Both the position numbers and the translations under genes were made by a program. Of a DNA stretch of 13,039 nt, positions 6,967 to 13,039 are shown piece by piece. Under the pieces are notes generated by a model that saw only the letters and a program-made list of their open reading frames with translations, had not been told where the DNA came from and searched no databases. Position 1 is the stretch's first letter. Each line of letters opens with the position of its first letter. Source of the DNA: Ignavibacteria bacterium UBA5771 (lineage in GTDB: Bacteria; Bacteroidota; Ignavibacteria; Kapaibacteriales; UBA2268); NCBI GenBank assembly GCA_002418685.1, contig DIEP01000009.1, positions 15,680 through 28,718 of the forward strand. Reading direction: 5' to 3'.

Positions 6967-8966
6967 TAAAATTGAGAACTTATTCCAAAATAAAACATTC
7001 TCCCAGGTTCTGGTAATCCAATCCTTGTTTGGACATATTCATCTGTAATATTATTAACTTTAACAAAGACTTTCGGGGCAAATCCAATAAAATATGGCAA
7101 CTTTTGAGACACTGTAAAATTTAACTGAAAAGTTGGGTCAATTTTCTCCCAAGCATCATTAGCCACATTGATTCCCCATTGCTCTCCTGTATAAACTACT
7201 TCGCCATGCAAATTCAATCCAAATGAAAACCCGTAATCCAAGAATAAATCAGCAAGTATTTCAGGTTTATATTCAAGATGTTCAATTTTATTGCCTTCTT
7301 CTTTACCCGTTGAATACATATAAAGGAAATACAAAGTTGCTGATAGATTAAACGGAAATCTGTATGTAGTATTCAAATCTACACCATAATTTTGCGATTC
7401 GGAAAGGTTAAATCTTTGCTTCTTTTTCTTGCCATCGATAGGATCAACAACAGATTTTTGAATAATTAAATCATTAGTAAATCTTCCGAAAAGAGCAGCA
7501 CTGATTTCAAAATTGCTTAATTCATAAATTGTTTTCAGTTCAGCATTAATTGCATTTTCTGGTTTCAAATCAGGATTAACAAGGAATTTTCCAAGTGCTC
7601 CCGAATATGCTTCTCGCATAGTTTGAAAACGTGTCCTTCGGCTCAAATTTGCTATAAATCGAAGATTATCCGATTGCAAATAAGAAAACGAAGCATAAGC
7701 CCCAAAATCAGAGTAATCTGCATCTTCATTTTCTGTAAATACGCCTGTTTTTGGAGTGAGCAAATAATCATAAGTCAAACCGAACGACATCAAATATCTC
7801 TGCCAATCGAAATTGTAATCCGCTCCGCCACTGATTAATAATGAAGAAAAATCAAGATCGCTTTTGAGAGAATCGCCTGGTGATTTAATTTTTTCATTAT
7901 GTTCTGAATATAGTCCATTAAGAACGATATTAATTTTTTGATTTGCAAAAGTATTAGTAGAAAAAACGAAGCGTCCTCCGATTGAATTATCAAGATCAAT
8001 TTGCTTTTCAATTAAATCATTATATGTAATATTTTCATAAGAATTAATTGTTTGAGTAAAGTAATCATACCATAAAGTTGAACGCAGCGTCATATCCTTT
8101 TCTGTGGAAAAAGTGGAAACACCATTTAAGGTGAGAATTGTGCGATTCCAATCGGGATATCGCCAGAACCTTGGATCAGGATTAAATCCTTCGGGAGCAA
8201 CACCTTTATCCCCATTCGTATAATTAACGGAAAGTCCATATTTTGTGTTATCAGAAAAATGATATTCGCCCCTTGCATAAGCATTAAATTTCTTGAAATC
8301 TGTATTTGTTCTTAACCGTGTATTGAGAGTTTGATTGGGCATATCGGGCGTATTTAATGAATTTAGGAAGCCATCGCTTTGAGTATAACCGGTATTTACT
8401 ATAAAATTAAATTTATTATATCTACCATCCAAGGTCAAGGCACCCGATATAGTGCTTGCATCATTACCAGAAAGACGGAAATTGCCACCTATTCCATTAT
8501 TTTGCCTTTCAATTGTTGCAATATCAATCGCTCCTGCTAAAATATTAGCACCGTAAAGGATTGATGATGGGCTGGTATTAACATTAATTGATCCAACAAT
8601 ATCCATTGGAACAAATGTCATATCAAATCGATTATCCCATGGAATATTTAGAGTTGCACCATCAAAAAAGAGACCTAGCTGTCGCTCATCTGAATTGCGG
8701 ATGTTAATTAGCATTTCCCCTCTTGAATTTGTATAAACAAGAGCAGTGGGAATGATTTGTTTAATTTCAGAAAATAAGATTGGTTCAAGTTTCCTAAGAT
8801 TGTAATAATTGATTTTCTCAAAACTTGAAAATTGAATATTTCCCGCGTCCTTTTTATCCATTACTTCAACGGTTCCTAATTGATAAACTCGTATTGAGTC
8901 CTGTGCATATAGGTTGATAGTAATAAAGCTAATAAGAAAAACTGTGATAATTAAATAGTTACGCAT
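6966..8966 (-). CDS. TonB-dependent outer-membrane receptor
   Basis: A 666-residue outer-membrane transporter. The N-terminal signal peptide is about residues 1-21 (hydrophobic core, then L-Y-A-Q). A plug domain follows at about 40-155, with IRNSDERQLGLFFDG (89-103), the segment after it on membrane position and S-S-I-L-Y-G-A-N-x-L-A-G-A-I-D-I (134-149), all typical of plug domains. The rest is a 22-strand-type beta-barrel with many aromatic repeats, ending in ...FYFGISSQF with the C-terminal Phe needed for BAM recognition. There is no carboxypeptidase-like N-terminal extension and no SusD partner, so a polysaccharide-uptake role is not indicated. The substrate cannot be told from sequence. 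It starts 25 bases after ftsY and overlaps tsaC by one base, an unexpected place for a receptor gene. Confidence 0.88.
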   Translation of the reverse strand: MRNYLIITVFLISFITINLYAQDSIRVYQLGTVEVMDKKDAGNIQFSSFEKINYYNLRKLEPILFSEIKQIIPTALVYTNSRGEMLINIRNSDERQLGLFFDGATLNIPWDNRFDMTFVPMDIVGSINVNTSPSSILYGANILAGAIDIATIERQNNGIGGNFRLSGNDASTISGALTLDGRYNKFNFIVNTGYTQSDGFLNSLNTPDMPNQTLNTRLRTNTDFKKFNAYARGEYHFSDNTKYGLSVNYTNGDKGVAPEGFNPDPRFWRYPDWNRTILTLNGVSTFSTEKDMTLRSTLWYDYFTQTINSYENITYNDLIEKQIDLDNSIGGRFVFSTNTFANQKINIVLNGLYSEHNEKIKSPGDSLKSDLDFSSLLISGGADYNFDWQRYLMSFGLTYDYLLTPKTGVFTENEDADYSDFGAYASFSYLQSDNLRFIANLSRRTRFQTMREAYSGALGKFLVNPDLKPENAINAELKTIYELSNFEISAALFGRFTNDLIIQKSVVDPIDGKKKKQRFNLSESQNYGVDLNTTYRFPFNLSATLYFLYMYSTGKEEGNKIEHLEYKPEILADLFLDYGFSFGLNLHGEVVYTGEQWGINVANDAWEKIDPTFQLNFTVSQKLPYFIGFAPKVFVKVNNITDEYVQTRIGLPEPGRMFYFGISSQF

Positions 8967-8990
8967 AATTTGATATCTATATTATTGTTA

Positions 8991-9941
8991 TTAATTATTT
9001 TCAAATAAAGCGTCGGTAAATTCCTTGGGATTGAATACTTGCAAATCATCAATTTGCTCGCCAACGCCTATAAATCTCACGGGAATATCAAGTTCATCAA
9101 CTATTGGAATGATTACTCCGCCTTTTGCAGTGCCATCTAATTTCGTTAAAACAATTCCCGTGACATTTGATATTTTTTGAAATTCTTTTGCTTGAACAAT
9201 TGCATTTTGGCCTGTTGTAGCATCGAGAACTAAATAAACGTCATTTGGAGCATCAGGCTTCAATTTTTTAATAACGCGATTGATTTTCGCTAATTCCTCC
9301 ATTAGATTTCCTTTGGTATGCAATCTTCCTGCGGTATCAATTATAACAACATCTTTATTTTTTGAAATAGCAGATTTAACCGTATCAAAAGCAACAGCAG
9401 CGGGGTCGGCACCAGGCAATTGCTGGATTATATCCACGCCTGCCCTATTTGCCCAAATTTCCAATTGTTCATTTGCAGCTGCTCGAAAAGTATCAGCGGC
9501 ACCAATAACAACGCTTTTCCCCGCATTCTTGAAATTATATGCTAATTTACCTATTGTAGTGGTTTTCCCAACACCATTCACACCAACAACCATTACAACG
9601 TATGGCTTTTCAATCCCTTTTAGTTTAAATATTTCTTCATTGCTTGGATTTTCATTTAAAATTGCAAGGATTTCCTCTTTCAATAAATCATAAAGCTGAT
9701 CTGAATTCTCATATCCTTTCTCTTTAACTTTTTGACGAAGATTTTTGATAATTTTCTCAGTTGCAGTAACGCCAATATCACCAGATAGCATTATTGATTT
9801 CACTTCATCAAGCAAATTATCATCTATCTTTCGATTACTACTGAATAGAGAAACAATATTACCAACAAAATTTGTACGGGTTTTGTCAAGTCCGCTCTGA
9901 ATTTTCTTGAAACTTGCTTTTAAACCACTAAACATACTCAT
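8991..9941 (-). CDS. ftsY: Signal recognition particle receptor FtsY
   Basis: SRP-family GTPase that docks Ffh-ribosome complexes at the membrane and hands nascent membrane proteins to SecYEG. The 316 residues comprise an N domain (helical bundle, about 1-100) and a G domain. G-motifs are GVNGVGKTT (120-128), DTFRAAA (150-156), DTAGR (202-206) and TKLDG (266-270), with GVGEQIDDLQVF closing the protein. The acidic A domain found in E. coli FtsY is absent, as is common outside the gammaproteobacteria. DTFRAAANEQL and G-x-L-M-E-E-L favour FtsY over Ffh, and there is no M domain. The first ATG (MSMF) is used, though the Met at codon 3 is possible. The leader between the upstream hairpin and the ATG is about 50 bases, with no Shine-Dalgarno. 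Confidence 0.96.
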   Translation of the reverse strand: MSMFSGLKASFKKIQSGLDKTRTNFVGNIVSLFSSNRKIDDNLLDEVKSIMLSGDIGVTATEKIIKNLRQKVKEKGYENSDQLYDLLKEEILAILNENPSNEEIFKLKGIEKPYVVMVVGVNGVGKTTTIGKLAYNFKNAGKSVVIGAADTFRAAANEQLEIWANRAGVDIIQQLPGADPAAVAFDTVKSAISKNKDVVIIDTAGRLHTKGNLMEELAKINRVIKKLKPDAPNDVYLVLDATTGQNAIVQAKEFQKISNVTGIVLTKLDGTAKGGVIIPIVDELDIPVRFIGVGEQIDDLQVFNPKEFTDALFENN

Positions 9942-9990
9942 AACATATAATTTTAAATGAAATAAACCAGTTGACTTATATAAAAATAAA

Positions 9991-10036
9991 CATAAATAAA
10001 TGGATATAGATCGTTGATCTATTCCATTTATTTATG
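9991..10036 (-). terminator. Strong hairpin terminator of the lipoprotein gene
   Basis: The left arm (9991-10012) and right arm (10016-10036) pair over 21 base pairs with one bulged base and a 3-base loop. On the minus strand it lies about 24 bases after the lipoprotein stop and is followed by TTTATTTTTATA, a U-rich tail. This fits an intrinsic terminator that insulates ftsY. The stem is longer and more AT-rich than usual, so a repeat or RNA-processing element is an alternative. Confidence 0.7.
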
Positions 10037-10060
10037 AGTTAAAAAAACTTTATTTAATGT

Positions 10061-10861
10061 TTATTCGAGTACGAGTACTTTGCTGCGAATTAAACTTGTT
10101 TCGGAACCATTAAATTGAAACGAAGTTAATCCCATAATACTCACTTTTTGCGAATTAGTAATTATTGAAACAATACCAATACCATCGGCAAGTTTATATA
10201 CTGTTTTAAGTGTGAATGCTGGAATAGCAACAGTAAAGTTCCCCGATTTCAAAGTTCCACTTACATTCCAATCAAGTTCATAATTCTTTGTATTTATTGT
10301 TTTATTCTGGTAGATAAAAGTACCTGTGCCAACACTTTTACCGATCATTTCAAGATTTAACGATAAATCACTTATATTAGGAATATTGAGCGATGGGATA
10401 TTGATTGTTTGCTTTGGAAAACTTGTCCAATTAGCATTCTTCTGATCAATCAGCAACATCCAATCAATGGGAATATAATCTCGCACATTAAATCCTAATG
10501 AAGTGAGGTCAAGTCCGGGCAATATCTGATATTTCTGATAGATTTGATCATTACTGACGTAAAATTGCTGATCAGGATTTGCTAATGCTGAACTATGATG
10601 AGTATAAGTATATACTGTCTGAGTCGTGTTATTGATTACTTCTTGCGTTGTCGCGTTGCAATATACGCTATCGATTTGCAATGTTGTGCTAATGCGATTG
10701 TTATTTGAATCTAAGCCATATTTTTCATAAACCCAGTAATTCCCTATTGTCATAGGAAAATAGTTGCTAGTTCCTGGATTTACAGGAGTATCATCATCTG
10801 AACATGACCAGAAGATGAAAGGTGCGATACCTGCGAGAATCAATAGGATAATCTTCTTCAT
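10061..10861 (-). CDS. Probable surface lipoprotein of unknown function
   Basis: A 266-residue protein that I do not recognise by function. The N-terminus MKKIILLILAGIAPFIFWSC is a lipoprotein signal with lipidated C20. The -3 and -2 residues (F, W) are unusual for a lipobox, but the K-K, hydrophobic core and S-C are clear. The mature protein starts C-S-D-D-D-T, matching the acidic Ser-Asp-rich export signal described for surface lipoproteins in Bacteroides, so surface exposure is likely (inference). NYFPMTIGNYWVYEKYG (33-49) is a segment often seen at the start of secreted FCB-group proteins, and the rest alternates short beta-strands. A strong hairpin follows the gene. In the 125 bases upstream, between it and the helicase gene's 3' end, I see no clear promoter, and only AGGG about 5 bases before the ATG as a possible ribosome site. 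Confidence 0.8.
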   Translation of the reverse strand: MKKIILLILAGIAPFIFWSCSDDDTPVNPGTSNYFPMTIGNYWVYEKYGLDSNNNRISTTLQIDSVYCNATTQEVINNTTQTVYTYTHHSSALANPDQQFYVSNDQIYQKYQILPGLDLTSLGFNVRDYIPIDWMLLIDQKNANWTSFPKQTINIPSLNIPNISDLSLNLEMIGKSVGTGTFIYQNKTINTKNYELDWNVSGTLKSGNFTVAIPAFTLKTVYKLADGIGIVSIITNSQKVSIMGLTSFQFNGSETSLIRSKVLVLE

Positions 10862-10986
10862 TTAAACCCTTTTTTTAAATGCTAAATTAGACACTTTTAA
10901 TTATTTATTATTTTAATGATAGAAGAAAATGAAAATATTTTAAATTAAAGGCGTGGTTTGTAATTGTAAACAAGTAATTCTTGACA

Positions 10987-13039
10987 TTAAACCGTATCCT
11001 CAGGTCTCAGATAACGACCTGCAACATCTCCTCTATTTATACGATAATAATTTGGGGTTTTTATTTTTGTTTGATTTAGTTTTTTAATTTTAACTACCCT
11101 ACTACCTTCAATTAACTTCATGACTTGAACCCCTTTATTTGTCCTACCCACTACTGAATGTATTTGACTAGTATTAAAAATAACAACTTTGTTAATACTG
11201 CTGACTAAGACTAAGTCAATATCATCTTCAATTTTCTCAATAAAAATTAATTTAGATTCATTATTGAAAGCATTAGTTATTTTCTTATCATCCGATTCAA
11301 GTTTATAACTATTTAATGTGATTTTCCCTACTCTCCCATTTTCAAATCCAACAATTAAATACCCAGAATATCCATTTGATATAGTTATATAAATTGTTTT
11401 CTCATTTGGTTCAAAATAATTCTTCATTTGCTCTAAAATTTCTAATTTACTATTAAATTGCTTGTCATTAATTTTATAGACATTTTGAAAAGATGTAAAA
11501 ACTAAGATTCCATTCTGGTCAAGATTATTAATATTTCTTGGCTTTAATAAGGTGGATTGAATTTCGGGTTCAGGTTCTACTTTTCCCAAAACAATATTAT
11601 CATTACCCGAAAGCACAGTGTCTGCTTCTGAAATATCGATGTGATACTGATTTACGGGTAAATTATCAACTTCCTCATTGCTTGCATCCAGGATTTTCCA
11701 CAATGGTTCTAATGCTTTTTTACGATCAGTATAATAATTAACACCCCTTACTCTAAAAAATTGCCAGCCACATCTTTCGAGAACTTTTTGCCGCATCATA
11801 TCATTTTGAAATTGTTCTGCACTATGGTACTTATCACCATCACATTCAATAGCTATCTTTACTCCATTTTTAAGTAGTGCAACTAGATCAATCCTGTACT
11901 TGCCATTGGCTACTTCATATTGAGGATAAACACTATAACCTCTGGAAATTATATCATTGAAGACATCTACTTCAAACCAACTTTCAAATGGTGCTGGTTG
12001 AGTACCAAGTTTTCTTTCTATTGGTTTCGGTATTTGATTTATTTGAGGTTTATAGTTTAGGAAATGATTAAGTAGTTTATATCGTAGATCATCTGTATTG
12101 CCAAGGTCTTCTAATTGAACGGAATGAAAAAGCCATATCTGATCCTTTGCACGACTAACGGCGACATTAAATCTTCTTTCGTCCTCAGGCTTTACCAAGG
12201 ATATTCTGTTATGGTTATGTGCTGTTACAAGACTTAAAAAAATAACGTCCCTTTCATCACCTTGGAAACTTGCAGAATTTCCACAGATGATTTTTCTTTT
12301 GTGATATTCTGTTTCTCCAATTTTCTCCAGCAACAAGGATTCTATTAGATCACTCTGTCTGTATCCTTGTAAAGAAATAACACCAAAGGTTTTTTGATTG
12401 TATCTTTCATCATTTACAAGTTCGGAAATTTTCTTAGCAATTTCTTCGGCTTCAACTCTATTGATTATATTATAATTTTGACCCTCGATATAACCGTTTG
12501 GACAGTATACATTTTTCAATGGTTCTAATCTATTTTCAGAATATTGCCTCAGAGGATACAAACGCTTTCCATCTGGCTCATAAAAGTATTTATTAGAAAA
12601 TTCGATTATTTCTGGCATACAGCGGAAATGTTCGCGTAGTACGATCCTTTGACCAGCACATAACCTGTCAACATGATCAAAAAAGCTATAGCGGGACCCA
12701 TAAAAATCCTTGAATGGAATATCATTTAGATGCTTTTGAATGAGAGATTCAAAAGTGTTCGAAAATACACCTATATGTTCGGGTGCAGTTTGTTTATCAT
12801 CTCCAAGGACAATAATTTTTGCTCCTAAATAAAAAAGGAAAAGTGCATCAGGTCCTAATTGGCTTGCTTCATCAATAATGATATAATCAAATATATTTGG
12901 TTCGGGTTTAAAGTTATCTACTACTTGATAAAGGGGCATTATCCAACAGGGTATTGCTGTTTTGCAATTCTCCATTTCTTGTTGAGCAATTTTTCTCCTG
13001 CGAATATAATTCGGACTTGTTTTAGTTTTTGGAATATTT
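10987..13039 (-). CDS. SF1 helicase fused to Vsr/MTES_1575-like nuclease and a gyrase A C-terminal-like tail (N-terminus outside window)
   Basis: Large DNA2/NAM7-type (AAA_11/AAA_12) helicase. The frame stays open to the right window edge, well past the first ATG at 12975, so the Walker A part lies outside. Numbering from that ATG, AIPCWIMPL is at 7-15, Walker B IIIDEASQ at 32-39, GDDKQTAP at 58-65, LREHFRC at 113-119, SFQGDERDVIFLS at 236-248 and RRFNVAVSRAK at 267-277. Residues 328-415 are a PD-(D/E)xK-type nuclease: E331, D363 in YRIDLV, E377 and D379 in IECDGDKYH, H384, and a CGWQFFRVR ending. Residues 488-635 show two to three repeats like the GyrA beta-pinwheel: GILVFTSFQNVYKI, YLIVGFENGRVGKI and SINKVVIF ... 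VGRTNKGVQVMKL. Helicase-Vsr fusions are known in anti-phage defence, but no partner gene is visible. Helicase and nuclease calls are firm, the tail is moderately so. Confidence 0.85.
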   Translation of the reverse strand, partial: NIPKTKTSPNYIRRRKIAQQEMENCKTAIPCWIMPLYQVVDNFKPEPNIFDYIIIDEASQLGPDALFLFYLGAKIIVLGDDKQTAPEHIGVFSNTFESLIQKHLNDIPFKDFYGSRYSFFDHVDRLCAGQRIVLREHFRCMPEIIEFSNKYFYEPDGKRLYPLRQYSENRLEPLKNVYCPNGYIEGQNYNIINRVEAEEIAKKISELVNDERYNQKTFGVISLQGYRQSDLIESLLLEKIGETEYHKRKIICGNSASFQGDERDVIFLSLVTAHNHNRISLVKPEDERRFNVAVSRAKDQIWLFHSVQLEDLGNTDDLRYKLLNHFLNYKPQINQIPKPIERKLGTQPAPFESWFEVDVFNDIISRGYSVYPQYEVANGKYRIDLVALLKNGVKIAIECDGDKYHSAEQFQNDMMRQKVLERCGWQFFRVRGVNYYTDRKKALEPLWKILDASNEEVDNLPVNQYHIDISEADTVLSGNDNIVLGKVEPEPEIQSTLLKPRNINNLDQNGILVFTSFQNVYKINDKQFNSKLEILEQMKNYFEPNEKTIYITISNGYSGYLIVGFENGRVGKITLNSYKLESDDKKITNAFNNESKLIFIEKIEDDIDLVLVSSINKVVIFNTSQIHSVVGRTNKGVQVMKLIEGSRVVKIKKLNQTKIKTPNYYRINRGDVAGRYLRPEDTV

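Noticed and set aside
9280..9693. 137-codon plus-strand frame inside ftsY
   Set aside because: It is antisense to the conserved GTPase motifs of FtsY and has no independent family features.
12973..12975. ATG at the apparent N-terminus of the helicase as a true start
   Set aside because: The frame is open upstream to the window edge with plausible helicase sequence, and the Walker A motif must lie further upstream. The gene is cut by the window rather than starting here.
1..13039. CRISPR arrays, tRNA or rRNA genes, intact insertion sequences
   Set aside because: I saw no regularly spaced direct repeats, no tRNA-like cloverleaf or rRNA sequence, and no transposase motifs on either strand.

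Overview
The window (about one third GC) comes from a bacterium of the Bacteroidota/Chlorobiota/Ignavibacteriota/Kapabacteria kind (FCB group). The clues are a decayed type IX secretion (T9SS) sorting domain, a lipoprotein with an acidic Cys-Ser-Asp-Asp-Asp start like the Bacteroides surface-export signal, a TonB-dependent receptor, and mostly AT-rich leaders without Shine-Dalgarno sites. I cannot name the genus.

Positions 1-2267 (+) hold a tight run: the 3' half of rsmI, tmk and a GT9-family glycosyltransferase, with 0 and 2 bases between genes. Facing it, with 1 base between the stops, is a two-gene minus-strand unit (2269-3164): a SpoIIAA-like STAS protein followed by nuoC, with no other complex I gene in view. 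A 47-base divergent region separates this from a second GT9 heptosyltransferase-like gene and a rhomboid protease (3212-5386, +), so envelope glycan synthesis flanks the nuoC unit on both sides.

Positions 5387-5928 contain no intact gene, but they are not empty. Read on the minus strand they hold a frameshifted remnant of a secreted protein: a Reg_prop-type beta-propeller repeat followed by a T9SS C-terminal sorting domain. Next to it is a 66-base REP/MITE-like repeat.

Positions 5929-9941 (all minus) read ftsY, TonB-dependent receptor, tsaC, secG in transcription order. The first three are nearly contiguous (24 bases, then a 1-base stop/start overlap), and secG follows after 75 bases. FtsY and SecG both serve Sec/SRP protein export. 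A strong 21-bp hairpin with a U-rich tail separates ftsY from an upstream lipoprotein gene (10061-10861).

The right end (10987-13039, minus) is the C-terminal part of a large SF1 helicase of the DNA2/NAM7 type. It is fused to a Vsr/MTES_1575-like nuclease domain and then to a tail that resembles the DNA-wrapping C-terminal domain of gyrase A. This fusion is the most unusual item in the window and may belong to a defence or DNA-processing system.
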